Of a stretch of DNA of 64,000 nucleotides, positions 1 to 11,889 are shown piece by piece. The number at the start of each line of letters is the position of its first letter. Within the stretch, counting starts at the first letter, position 1. A model generated the notes under the pieces. That model saw nothing but the letters and a program-made list of their open reading frames with translations. It made no database searches and was not told where the DNA came from. The DNA is from Bursaphelenchus xylophilus (Eukaryota > Nematoda > Chromadorea > Rhabditida > Aphelenchoididae), in the NCBI GenBank assembly GCA_904066235.2, contig CAJFCV020000002.1:3906001-3970000 (forward strand), written 5' to 3'. A program made the translations under genes and the position numbers.

Positions 1-3000
1 ATTTCATCATCTTTGAAGTCGACTTCTTTGTAGTACTCATCGACGGCTTCAAAACTTTGAGAGAGTTTAGTGAAGGCAATGTTTTTGACGGCGTTGTCAA
101 GTTTTGAGATGGCTTGCTAAAAAAACAAATTTATTATATGGATATACGGACTGGCGATGATTACCTTTCGACTCTCTTTTGTTATCCAACTAACTTGATC
201 TATCATGCTTCGGAAACTCAGTAAGACTGTATCGGCGATCTTGGCAACTTCCAGCTGGAGTTGTTGTTGCGCTTTCTGCGTTGGTAGCTTGGACTTGACA
301 AACATAGCGCTTGCTATCTCTTCAAAATTGAATATTGTTTTGAAAAGACAAGTTGTTTCATCTTCTGTGAATTCTTTGCCTTCATCCGTCATATGGAAGG
401 GAGTGTCATCATAAGTTGTGATTATAGGGATTGATGGTGCTTTTCGAGGTGAAATAGTTTCCATAATGCTTCTCGGCTTTGGAGGATTTGGCAAGAATTG
501 GGCATTGAATGACCTGATAGCGTTGAAGTAGAAATAATTATAGAGATCATTAGGTGTTACTAGTTTTTCCTTCATTGCGTCATCAAAGGCCAGGAGTACT
601 GTATAAAGTTGTACCATATCTCGGACGTAGACTTCTTGCTTTGGATGCAAATATTTTGGCCAAAGGTCAGGCGTCTCGAAGAGAACTCCCTCCACAAAGC
701 CTCGGAAGTCAATGGACGTTGAGAGTTGCTGAATCTTCCTCACAGGGTATGCCACAAACGATTCGATGAAATCTCGGGGTTTTGTAGCGTTAACCTGCAT
801 TCTGGAGAACACTCTCTTCTCTAGCCTCACAATTTTTGTCGCTGTCTTCTTTAATTCCTCTTGATATTGGTCCGCATCTTCTGAGTAATGTTTCAAATAC
901 CGATTGACACTCCTCATGGCACTCTCGACAATCTTTTCTTCGGTTAAGTTGAGTTGCAATTCAATGCCATGTAGGAAAAATCCTCCGGACATTTCGAACG
1001 CCAGACCTTTCTCTGGATGTTTGTAATTCGCATTTGCAACAATCGATATCAAAATTGAATTGCCAAATTTGGAGTATTGATATCCAATGGCTCTTCCAAT
1101 GTCATAAGCACTCGGATATTCTGCGATCTGTTGTTTGTCTCTGAGTGGGAAGGGCATCTTTGAATAATCAGCAAATTCCTTTAGGATTTCATCAATAATT
1201 GTGTCGTCTCGTCGTGGGTTCTCAACCGAATTCATGCACAGTTTGAAGAATCGTTTTGCCTTTTTAACGGCAGCGGGGTCTTCTTCAACAAGTGGCTTCT
1301 TGATCATTCGGTAGATATCAGCCGTATACTGTCGATAGAGCGGTCCGAAGTTGCTGACGCCAGTGAAACGGTTGCAAGTGTAGTTATAAAAGTCTTCACA
1401 TGGATCAAAGTTGACATTGATGGCCTCAGCGAACTGGTTGGCGCATTCCTCGTACTTCGGGCTGTTTGAGGTGGGTTGGGAGGGAATGTTGAGATTCGGT
1501 TTGAGTTTTGGCAACTCTGGGACTCCAATAACAGCAGTTGCTTCGGAGGTCCACAACTGAAATTATTAGCGTTGTAAGATTAGGCGATGATAAAAATTTT
1601 CTTCTAACGACAACTTAAGACAACTTACGTCAACTCTATTTTCCGGCGCATAATTCTGAGTGCTGTTACAGTTAAAAGCCACTTGGAAAGCTCTTCTATT
1701 TCCAAGGTGTTTTTGCAGGTAGACATTGTTCTTGAACAGCCCTGTTGGGTCTTCTTTTTTGCAGTACTTTTGCGAATATGTGTAGTAAAAAAGCTGAGAG
1801 CTGGACAACAATCCCAAAAACTCGTCAGACAAGGATCCGTCATCACCATGAACTAACTTCCATCTTCTCAACGAAATCTCAGCCAAAATTAAGCCAGTGT
1901 GGTCGGCGATAATGTCATCAAGCAAGAACTTTGCTTTTTCGGCGTCGGAGAAATATTTCAGCAGTTGGCTGAAGATTTCATTCAACTTTTGTTCGCTTTC
2001 CGGATCCAGCAGTTGATTCAGTTGACCGTATTCGTCGTGCTCGATTCCTTGGACATCAAACAAATGGCCATAGGCTTTTCCAATCTCATTTGCCAAGAAA
2101 GCGAACGTCCATGTCTGCGGATTATTCTCGTCGTAAACCGGACTGACTAGATAGCTTAAGGGAATGTTGATCGAGTTCAAATCTCTCTCAGTGTATACTC
2201 CAAAGTTAACGAGAGCGCTGTGGGTGTTCTCAAAGTCAACTCTTTGGACGGCCTTCTGAGTAAGTTGGCGGATGGATTGGACCTTTTTAAATTGCGATAC
2301 TTGGACATACCAGCCGATAATCGTGGAAATCTTGGGCTCATCGAGATCTTCATATGCTTTCGTCAACGTTTCGTCGTCAAAAACCCAATCTGGTGCTCCA
2401 ATGTTCCTTGCAGCGCCTTTGACTTTCCTCACGAGCTTTTGTCTTGTAGCCAAAGGGGCCCAGGAAAGGCCATTCAAGAGATTTTCAAAGGTTAAGCCGA
2501 TAGCTTGCGTTTTTTGAGCTATCTTTTCCTGCTGCTTCTTGAAGTCCTCTCGAGAGCCGAAGATGCCATCCAATGCTGCTCGAGCATATAGTGGAGGCAA
2601 TAGTTTGTGAACAACATCTGTACAGGCTTTTTGGTCTTCTTTAACGACTGCAATCGGCGTTTCATGTAAGGATGGGGCAATTTTCGTCATTAACTTGGAA
2701 CCTAACGCCAAAAATGTTTGATACTGCAGAAGTATTCGAAGATACAAGTAGTTGACTAAATTCGCAGAAGATTGGTTGCTCTCTCTCACGGCAGCCAACG
2801 ACTCTAAGCTCTCAGTAAAAGCCAAGGAGTCTTGCAGGACAATCTCTGTTTTTCCATCAAGCTGGTCTTTCACTTTCAAATCGGCCAGTTCCAGGATTCT
2901 TCTATATTCGTTGAAGTGCTCCTTGAAAGCAAAAGCTTTAGCATACGATAGCTTGTTTAGGTCGTCAAGCGAATACTTTCTCTGGCTTGCAGTCCGACTG

Positions 3001-6000
3001 TTGATTTTGGTCAGAAATCCTTGAGAATAATCGATCTCAGCTAGGGAATTCTTAAGGTCAGCAACTGAGACATCAGCAGTTTCTGTTGGGTACAACTTTT
3101 GCAATGTTTTTAGCAAAAGCTCCGCTAGGATGTCCTTATACTCGGCGTAGACTGCTCCAGAATTGTAGACAGCTTTTTTGAAAATGGCATCGGGTGCTGA
3201 GATATGGAACAAATACGGCTTTCCAACGAAATTCCTTTGAGTATTCGGTTGTACGTCAAGTTTGTATACTGCGTTGATTCCATGGGAAAATGAGAGATGC
3301 GAGAGGGCTTTGGCTAGCTGTAGATCAGAAAATGCGACCTCCGTCAGCTTGTTAACCAATGGGAATTTAAGTCCAATGAGTTGCTCGAGGTCTTCAATGG
3401 CTTTCTTCACATCTTCGCTAGCATCACTTCCACCGCTCTTGCAAGTGTCGTGAAGAGCCTTGGCCTTCTTCAATGCACCCTAGAAAGGGGGTACGGGTTC
3501 AGTCAGTGTTTACTTACCGTAACATTTCCCTGTAATTTTTCTCTAACGGCTTCATCGACTCTTTGCGTGGCTTCGAAGATAGGATCGATCTCTTTTCCCC
3601 CTCCACAAGCATATCTATGGAAGTCGTTGCAAGCCTGCACATCTAGGTCCAAATTTGCTGACAGTTGAGTAGCGATCGACTTGAATGTCTCGGTTTTGTT
3701 CGCCAGTCGATCTTGGATTTTCAAGGATGGCTCTTCCTTTGGGACAGCGGGGACTCCCCGGGCTAAATTACGGCATTTGTTGTTTCAAACATGTGATTTC
3801 TTTTACCTGGCTTGACATCCGAAACCCAGACGTCACATTTCTCCCCTGGCGCGTATTTTGAGCCGATGGGGCAATTGAAGGCGGCTCTGAAGGCGGGGAA
3901 ATTTTGAAGAGATCCGATAACTCGGTATTTCGATGGAGAGTGATTGTCCACCAACATAAATTGTTTTACATCATCGTCGGTTGGTGCATCACACCAGACC
4001 CTGGCAAACGAGAGAAAGAAGAGTTGATTATGAGTAAATTCTCCGAGATCCGGGTCAGGTAGCCTTGGATCTTGTCCATAATATTCTTGATATGCTTGGA
4101 AAGAGTTGAAGGCGGCGCGAACGGCTGAAAAATTCGTTATTTCATTGATTACCTATTTAAATTACCTCCGTTATCCGCCATGTTTTCTCCGACAGTCTCT
4201 CTCCCATTGATCGCCATCCCTTCCAACGGAATAAACTTTCCATACTGCCGGCTCACACATCCTACCATCTCGTTGAAAGCGGTACTCGACTTCTCATCCA
4301 GCCAATTACGTAGCCTTCCAAGACTATCCCACTGAACTCCAGCGTCATCGAAGGCGTGAATGAGTTCATGGGCCGCCAGATGGCCAATACCTCCAAAGTT
4401 TACCGCAGCCGGATAGTTCGGATCGTAGAAAGGTCGTTGCAGAATGCCATAGGGATATGTAACCGAGTTCCAACGGACCTCGTTCCAGCCATCGATATTT
4501 ACAGCCGAAATTGGAGGCCAATCTGTGCGGTCGTAGTCATTGCGCAATAGTTTGTTCCAATTGTTTCTGTGGTTGAACAAACGAAGATTTCTCTCGAGTT
4601 CTAGGAAAGTTGGAGCTGAAAAGTACAGCTATTGATCAATATTGGTCAATTACCTTTTGTATCCAAAAATTCGTGGAATTTGTTGAGCTTCTCATCATCG
4701 TCTAGCCAGTCGGCGTATCCGATGTTTCTGTTTACGTACTTCAACTTCTTATTAGCTTCCAGCTTGGCTTCAGGAGACAGCCAGTCGATTTCAAGGAGTT
4801 GGGTCTAAAATGATATTCTGGATGGCTATCAAATCTTTACCTGGAATCCCGCAACAGCTTGCGAGACAATAGTTCCAATCTTGTCCTTCAACTCCACCCT
4901 CTTTACTCGGTTCGGCTCCACTGTCTCGACGAAGATTCGGCCGGCAGCCTCCGGCAAATAGCTATTCAATTTCCTCAGGCATTTCAATTGCAGTGCTTCG
5001 TCGTCGTTTTCCAGCGACCCAAAACTGTCTTCCTTAGGGAAGTAGTCGGCGACTCCAAGGAGAAACCGATAGTTGATGTAGTTGTAAAATACTCTGGGGT
5101 TTAAGGCAGTTTTGAGGTAGCTTGTCAGACGAGCAAAGACGTCCGGTTCCATGAGGACAAATTCGTAGGTCGAATTGGTTACTCGGTTGGTAATTGCGGT
5201 TTGGGTTTGCTGGGAAATTTGGGAAATGTACTCCTTGAAGTCAACTAGCCCGTTGTTTTTCATTTGCTCGGCAGTTCGGAGATTGTAGGATCTAAAATAA
5301 GAGATATCCATAAAGGTTCATTGAGCAATATGCATTTTTTAAAAGCATATTCTTTTAGGTCTATCTGCAGTAAAAATGATGATAATAAAATTGACGTACC
5401 TTCCAAAATTTTTCCTGCTCAATGCCGCAGCATTTATTTCCAGCGCCAATTGCTTTTCAAATTCCACTGCGTCATCAACATCTTTCTCCAAGACCTCTTC
5501 GCCCACTGTGGCCTTCAAAATTTTTGCGGCTTTGTTCACCAAGTCCTTGATATCTTTCTTATACTTGGGCTTTGTCTCGTCCCAAACAAGACTGTAATAC
5601 CTTTCCGGATAAAAGGTCTTTGACTGGTCGATAAACAGCTGGTAGACTGGCCTATGATGATGCGGTGGGTTGAAAGGTTGAGGCCAAACTGTATCGATCT
5701 GATAATTTAGAAGAGTTCGGACTTCATATTGATGAGTTAAATAGGCCAAGATCTGGGCCATTTCAATGGGAGATGGCAGAGTGTATTCCGAAGACGACGA
5801 TAAAGTTGGGAATGGGAGATTTATCTTCTTGGAATTCTCTTTGAAGAAGTTTTGAATCGTCTCAGCGGACTTTGGATACTTTTCTGCTTTCTTTTCTGCC
5901 TCGTAGCAAAGGTTAAATGCAGAACGAAATTTAACGGCATAATCGTTGTTCTAAAATCACAGAAATCTATATTATAAGCCGCTGTAACACTTACATTTGT

Positions 6001-6624
6001 TCCTTTAACTCCTTTCAACAGATTTTTAAAATTTTGGTCAATCAGTTGCTGGAAACTAAAGCCTCCCCTCTGCGTGTTGGCACATGTATATTCATAAAAG
6101 TTTTCGCATGGATCAAATGCAAAATTGACATGCGTTATCAAGTCATCAGCGTAGCTCTTGAATGCCGGGTATTTCGAATTCTTCGGATCAATTGGCTCGG
6201 CAGGTCGGATGTTTGTCCCGCCGTTGCTTGGCGGACGAGTCGTTGTTGTGGTTGTTGTTGCTTTTGTTGGATGGGTAGGAGCTGAAATTTTTTCTTACTT
6301 TCTTATCGCTGCGCCGATCGTGTTGCTGAAGTGAAAAAAAAATTGATTTTGCCGCAACTCAATTCATTTTCTCGGCGGCGATGCGATTTTTCGATGCGCT
6401 CGTTATTTTCCCGACAGACTGATAATAGTGCCTTCTGACTTACGAGTATCCGGTTTCTCATCATCTGGAACGGGTGTTGTTGTCGTCGTTGCATCTGCTG
6501 GCGTTGCACTTTGCTTATTTCCAACTTTAAACAACGTCACGACACTCACGAACAGAATGCCAATAGAAAGAAACAAAATAATGCCCAAGGCGACGGCCTT
6601 GGCCTTGTCCAGCCCCGAAGCCAT
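1..6624 (-). CDS. Membrane-anchored multi-domain M13 (neprilysin-like) metallopeptidase, partial
   Basis: Exons (5' to 3'): 6624-6444, 6281-5995, 5950-5400, 5291-4841, 4804-4654, 4615-4166, 4124-3807, 3762-3518, 3479-1629, 1556-165 and 116-1. All junctions are GT-AG and keep one frame for about 1,998 codons; the C-terminus is off the edge. A hydrophobic segment (AVALGIILFLSIGILFVSVV) near residue 10 and a Thr-rich stalk suggest a type II membrane protein. Unit 1 (about 90-790) has FDPCENFYEYTC, the zinc motif HELIH (623-627), the third-ligand motif ENMAD (684-688) and a C-terminal CDVW, so it should be an active zinc endopeptidase cleaving extracellular peptides. Unit 2 (about 800-1500) has NEIGK (1342-1346) in place of HExxH and DIIAD in place of ExxxD, so it is probably inactive. 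Unit 3 starts in exon 10 (FDPCEDFYNYTC) and is cut by the window. An upstream in-frame ATG at 6664-6666 is a possible alternative start. Confidence 0.85.
6300..6427 (+). mobile_element. CAGTCTGTCGGG MITE, truncated copy in intron 1 of the M13 gene
   Basis: The right end is intact (ATTTTCCCGACAGACTGATA) and the interior matches the family, but the left terminal repeat is missing. The copy makes up most of the 162 bp intron (6282-6443) and ends about 16 bases from the intron's 5' splice site. Confidence 0.75.
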
Positions 6625-7294
6625 GATCCTTGGACACGCAAAACCGAATTCGTATCTTCGACACAAAGCAAAATGAGGCCTAAAAGTACGAAATTTTGGT
6701 ATAAATCAAAAGGTAGTAAATGCATCAATTCGTTTTCGGCAGCTCATTTTAGCTCATTAATTAGACGGCCGCTCCTTGAAAAGCAGCTTAAAGTGTTCCA
6801 CGGTGAAATGCTAATAAATTACTGTTTGTTTCGTTCCGGATGCTCTGCGGATGATAACACACCTTTATCAGTTGTAACAAGCTTCCCGCCCACAACGGCC
6901 GGATTGTCATCGTTGTCCTCAGTGCCAACCACAAAGTAGAAGCAATGTCTACACTGCGGATAAAATGATGAGAACTCGCTACATCGCCGTCTCATGGCGG
7001 ATGTTTCCACATATTTCTCATCAATATTTTCCCTTATCATGACTATGCATCCTCTTCGTAATTGAATTCGTCTCCCAACTCTGGCTTATCATCAGGGTTT
7101 TCAAGCCATAATGAAAGTCAAAAAACTGTAGTCTTCACTATAATTGTTTTATGGTTTGTCTGATTGTGCGTAGAATTTATACATGGCGTCCGGCCTTAGC
7201 CAAAGCCAGTTTAAGGGTATTCTGGCTTGCAGTTCCTGGTGTTTAGATTGCTTTGTTTGTCCGCTCAAATGCGATCATTTTTACTAATCCTGGA

Positions 7295-7450
7295 TATCAG
7301 TCTGTCGGGAAAATGATGAGCGGAATGTCGCTGCGCTGATCGCGTCACTGAAGTGAAAAGCAATTTGATTTTACCGCGACACAATGCATTTTCTCGGCGG
7401 CGATGCGATTTTTGGTGCGAGAGCGCTCATTATTTTCCCGACAGACTGTT
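7295..7450 (+). mobile_element. CAGTCTGTCGGG MITE, full-length copy
   Basis: This is a reference copy of the commonest repeat in the window. It starts TATCAGTCTGTCGGGAAAAT and ends ATTTTCCCGACAGACTG, giving inverted ends of about 25 bases. The interior contains GTCGCTGCGC near the left end and TTCTCGGCGGCGATGCGATT near the right. It has no coding capacity. The TA at both outer edges of several copies (TA-TCAGTC...GACTGA-TA) fits a TA target duplication, as in Tc1/mariner elements, but that class is an inference. Confidence 0.85.
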
Positions 7451-8107
7451 AATTTTCTATCTCTTTACACAAGCGAGAAGCTTTTTTCACAGGTCAATCC
7501 AAATTTGACGAGCGACGCTGGCGAACAAATTCTCCCCTGTCTGACTTATGTCTCGAGTAACATTTTTTTCGAATTCAAATTAATATCTTTCTCATCAGAT
7601 GGCATAATGCCTTATAATGTGTATTATATATTTCAGTAGTTGAGTTGAGAATGAAATTAGATTTTTTAAGCGTTTAATAACTCCAAATACATTAGCGTAG
7701 AAGGCTACTTTTCGGCGTTGATAAGAAAGAGGTGCGGCCGAGGAAGCTGCAACGGCGGTTTACGCCGCTTTAGAGTGGCTTAGATATTAAAGTTTTTCTG
7801 AATTAATATGTGACAAATCCCGCGTGTACACGTGTGTGCACAATTTAATCACAATCTGCTTTCCGCAATTGCTTTACGTCCCTTAATTCCATAATTTCTC
7901 AATGATCGCATGATCTCACGAATGCTCAGAGAAGTAAGTATCAGTTTTACAAAGTACCGATTCCGGTTCGTTAAACCAAATTAACTTCCGACATCGAAAG
8001 CGGAAATTTGTCAGCACATGGCATTACGTTTCAATGGATAGACTCCTTTCTCTTTTTTACTCCATACAAGGGCTGAATTTTGGTCTTATATGTAATACTC
8101 CACTCAA

Positions 8108-8240
8108 GAAGTCCTGAGAATTTGAACAATGCGGTTTTGGGGTGTCGCTGCGAAAATCACGAAAATATGTAGTGGTTTGCACAGTGCATTTTCACCCAAA
8201 AAACACCATTTGCACAGCGCATTTTCGATTTTTTGCCTTA
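8108..8240. repeat. Fragment of the TGCACAGTGC-rich repeat family
   Basis: This stretch has TTTGCACAGTGCATTTTC followed by TTTGCACAGCGCATTTTC, matching the interior of the larger inverted-repeat elements at 43879-44190 and 48550-48953. No terminal repeats are visible, so it is an internal fragment. Confidence 0.5.
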
Positions 8241-8355
8241 CGTCGCGCGCGATTCCTATTTTTCGCCGCGACAAATCATTTTTTCGGAGTGCGACAGAAA
8301 CAGCGCACGGTGTGGAGACACAAAAAATTCTCAAGCCTTTTTTGGACAAAGCAGC

Positions 8356-8514
8356 ATCAGTCCGTCGGGATTTGTCGGGAAAATAATGAGCACAATGCCG
8401 CTGAGTCAATCGTGTCGCTGAAGTGAAAGCAATTTGATTTTTCCGCGACAATTCATTTTCTCGGGGGCGAATTTTTCAATGCGACAGAGCGCTCATTATT
8501 TTCCCGACCGACTC
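8356..8514 (+). mobile_element. CAGTCTGTCGGG MITE, diverged copy
   Basis: The left end carries a small duplication (ATCAGTCCGTCGGGATTTGTCGGGAAAA is written here only as its start, ATCAGTCCGTCGGG). The right end is CCCGACCGACT. The interior matches the family in the same orientation as the copy at 7295. Confidence 0.75.
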
Positions 8515-8919
8515 CTAAGTATAATATTTTATGACCTCATAAGCCTCGCTTGCGCCTAAACTGCGCCAACTCTCTTCCAATAACCCTCATCTCCCACACA
8601 GATTCCAATTTCCGGGGCCCCTTGAACCGTCTTTGTTACAATGAATGAAATTGGGTCCAAGTAGGGATGCGTCCAAATGAGGAGAAAGACGCAGTCGGTT
8701 TCACTGTCCTTCTGGGGGTTTCGGACGGAGAAATAAAAGCTTGAAAGCTGTCTGTCCGTGGCGCACGAAGATAGAAAGCCTAAGATATTTTACTTCAGGG
8801 CATTGGGACTTTTCAGCGCGATATCTTCCGTCTGGCCGTTGGGGTAAACGGGAAGAGCCGGGGAAGTTACTGATCGCTGGATTTGGAAGAAAGAGTTGAT
8901 TAGTGGTAGTTGTTTAGGG

Positions 8920-9080
8920 TATCAGTCTGTCGGGAAAATAATGAGCACCCTGCCGCATCGAAAATCGCGTCGCCGCCGAGGAAATGAATTGTGTCGCGGA
9001 GAAAATCAAACTGCTTTTCACTCCAGCAACACGATTGGCATAACGACATGGTGCTCATTATTTTCCCGGCAGACTGATAT
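8920..9080 (-). mobile_element. CAGTCTGTCGGG MITE, full-length copy, reverse orientation
   Basis: Both terminal repeats are present (TATCAGTCTGTCGGG and CCCGGCAGACTGATA). The interior is the reverse complement of the copy at 7295. Confidence 0.85.
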
Positions 9081-9533
9081 TTTGACGGATTTTGGCAGTT
9101 GGGTTTTGGAAGCAGGATGTTTTTGTCGAGCGAATTTTCGCGTCGGAAACAAGGCTAACAAAAGATTTTCTTTTGAGATTGCCCGAGGCTATTAGACAAA
9201 TTTTGAAATTTTGCAGACAACTTCTGTTTCGACTAAATACTGATTTCTCAAATTTTAGAGCCTTTAAAACTTGCAAAACGCTATGTGAAATGGGCAGAGC
9301 GGTCAGAGGAAAAGTTTTTTGGTCCTATCTTTGCCAATTTTCCACTGAAAAAATTATTTTTTTTTTTGTAGAAAAGATGTTTATCATACTTGAAAAAATC
9401 TCAATTTTAACGGCTTAGCTTCGACCTTAAAACTGAAAGTTTTTTTCAAATCCCGAGCATGTAAAAGATTAATTCTTACTCAGCCATTCTTCAGAGACAA
9501 CTGACTTTTCACATTGCTGAAACAACTCTCAAA

Positions 9534-11554
9534 ATGGGTGAGATTGTGACCAATATGGGTTCGTGTTTTGCCACTGGACCAAGTGAGTTTATACTACTTC
9601 AACCTTAAAGCTTACTTAAAAAAATCTTTTCCAAGTTTGTTTGCTCTAAAGTCAGCTAAATCCTCAAAGTAAATACTCATGATACCATTGACCTCGAGCT
9701 CAGGAAGAAACATTTTATCGTTTTCTTCTTGAAATTTTTAGAAATTCTTGCTTAATTTGTCAAAAAATGGGGTTTTTGAAAAAATTTTGGCATAGCTTAA
9801 AGTGTAATGTATTCAAATGTGAATACACATGTTTTCATCTCAAATAGTCATCAAAAAAGTAATACATAACTGGCATGGAACATGTCGCTTCGAGTAGAAA
9901 TGACATGGGCAATTTATTCTTCCTTTTTTCCTTTCATTTCGAATCGACTTTCCTTTTCCCCCTCAAAAAAATTGGTCGAGACCAAAATGGAGAAAATGGA
10001 TGCCCTTAGGGTTTCGGAGGGGGAAAGGGAAGGGCCGAACAAACAAAACGGCTTGTTTTGGAAACGTTACGACTTTCGAGATTGTTTTGCTTATCTTTTC
10101 AGAAGTCACCCTTCTCAACTTGTCACCCTCCGCCATCACCGACCAAGAGATCACCGACAAGGCCAAGGCGGAGTTCGCGCGGGCCGCCACGCCCGCCGAA
10201 CGGCTCCGCTTTGGCTGCATTGCCACGGGGATTGCGCACTTGAAGAGCTTTTCGCGGTAAGCCAGATTTTTTTCAAAGTTTCCGATATTATAGTAGCCAT
10301 CAAGCAATATGGAAATTTCTTGAGATTCCAAGTTCAGATCTTTTTCAAATTTTACATTCCTTATCTATCAAGGCTAAATGTCATTTTCTGATACTTTCAA
10401 AGGATAGTTTCCAGAGCCGGTCGAGATATTCAACGACAATTTTTGCGAGAGAGTATGGAAAATGAAGAGAGCGGTCAGAGAAAAAAACTTTTTTCGATAT
10501 CTCCTCGGATTTCACATGGAAAAAGTTGAGATTTCGCAGGAACGACGAAAAAGAAACTAAAAAAGAGTATCAAGTTTCCATTACATAGAAAACTCTCAAA
10601 AAGTTTTGAATTGTGGCCATTTCCGGGCAAAAAACCGGGATTTTTTGTAAAATGAGAAGTAAAATTTTACATATACAGTGGGGGACATGATCCAGTGGCA
10701 AAAAAAGTACCATTTAGCATCCGGGAAGTATCAAAAATGTGGCAAAATACTTCCCTCTCCAAGTGAAAAAACTCCGCGGAGTTTTTTTCACTTTTTCACT
10801 CCGATTTCAAAAGCGCTCTTTTTGTGAGGGAAAGGGCGCGTCCTTCAAATCGTAGTTTTTTTCACTTGGAGAGGGAAGCATTTTGCCACACTTTTGATGC
10901 TTCCCGGATGCAAAGTGGTAGGTTTTTTTCCACTGCATCGGGTCCTTCACTGTAAAAATTTGCTTATAAATATCTCATCAAAATGTTTTTTAACCCTAAC
11001 ATAAAAAACCATAGCGACTATTTACACCCCATAAATTTTCAGCTACATCCGTCAACATCCAAATCTGACCCTCGCTCAGCTCCATGAGCTCGTCACAAAA
11101 CTGGCAGTCTCCTTCACAGATGATGATCTGGATCAGCTCATCCCCCTCTACGTCACGAACGGCCGAATAAACACTCAAAAGCTCTTATCCGATGTAAAAA
11201 TTCCATTGGCTGAGCACAGACAAAAACTTTTGCGGGATGTTTTCGAAAAAATCGCTGGCGAAAAAGGCGCGACAGAAGTTGATGTCGCGAAATTTGTTCG
11301 GAATTTCTCCTTCAAACAGGATCGCGATTACGTATCAGGGAAGAAAAGTGACAGCCAGATCAGAGAGGAGTTCAAAAAGAAGTTCAATTTGGCAGAGCAT
11401 GAGGACGGAAAGGCAAGGATAATATAAATTAAAAAAATTTTTGAAATTTCAGGTTACCCTCGACGACTTTATCGATTATTATGGCTCAATCAGCTACGGA
11501 TGTCATTCCGACGCCTACTTTGACTTGTTTTTGCGGCAGGCGTGGAACTACTGA
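9534..11554 (+). CDS. Calcyphosin-like EF-hand calcium-binding protein
   Basis: Four exons: 9534-9582, 10103-10256, 11043-11412 and 11453-11554, giving 224 residues in one frame. The last intron (11413-11452, 40 bases) begins with GC (AAAG|GCAAGG) rather than GT; using it restores the sequence DGKVTLDDFIDYYGSIS. The C-terminus (DGKVTLDDFIDYY, then DAYFDLFLRQAWNY) matches the family's closing EF-hand and YF..R.AW tail. An earlier segment (ITDQEITDKAKAEFARAA) begins the EF-hand region. Calcyphosins are cytosolic EF-hand proteins of about 190-210 residues, so the length fits. A second ATG eight codons in would give MGSCF, an N-myristoylation-like start. The gene converges with the minus-strand gene ending at 11890. 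The family call is good; the biological role is not known from sequence. Confidence 0.75.
10674..10954. mobile_element. Tc1/mariner-type foldback MITE (CAGTG ends), copy 1
   Basis: The element begins TACAGTG and ends CACTGTA, consistent with CAGTG termini inside a TA duplication. The two halves are near-complementary: the left half has CATCCGGGAAGTATC and CTTCCCTCTCCAAGTG, and the right half has their reverse complements. It lies in intron 2 of the calcyphosin-like gene and has no coding capacity. The sister copy is at 33773-34034. Confidence 0.8.
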
Positions 11555-11889
11555 ACAAAATTGATATTACTTTAGATGATCTTGCATTTTTTGTCATAAT
11601 TTTTTGCTAGGCATAGTAACCTCGATCTAAGCGGTATTTAGGACTCTCTTCTGTTATCAGTCATAATATAGTCATCAAATCTAGCTAGAATTGTCAGTAG
11701 TTTATAGTTAAAATCGTGTTTGTTTGACTGCCATTTATCATCATCTACTTTCAGCCCACAAATGCTTTGTATTTTATCAGTTGCCGCAATAAACTCTATA
11801 GAGAGAAATGCAGATTTAATCTGACTATAATTAATAACTAGGAAGACCCGCAATTAAAATGGATACAACGGTTAACAAACTTCGATCAT
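11555..11889. other. Convergent intergenic spacer
   Basis: This 335-base spacer separates two converging stop codons. A plus-strand AATAAA at 11788-11793 could serve the calcyphosin-like gene, though it is about 230 bases past its stop. I see nothing else in it. Confidence 0.4.

Larger units (their letters stand above)
6625..9533. other. Intergenic region between the M13 and calcyphosin-like genes
   Basis: Three copies of the CAGTCTGTCGGG element lie here, plus a fragment of the TGCACAGTGC-rich repeat at about 8108-8240. A minus-strand ORF at 6819-7040 has no recognisable domain or start context and I do not call it. No other gene is supported. Confidence 0.5.

Noticed and set aside
6819..7110. 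Minus-strand ORF and a short acidic frame upstream of the M13 gene
   Set aside because: I could not connect them to the M13 start by phase, and there is no recognised domain.
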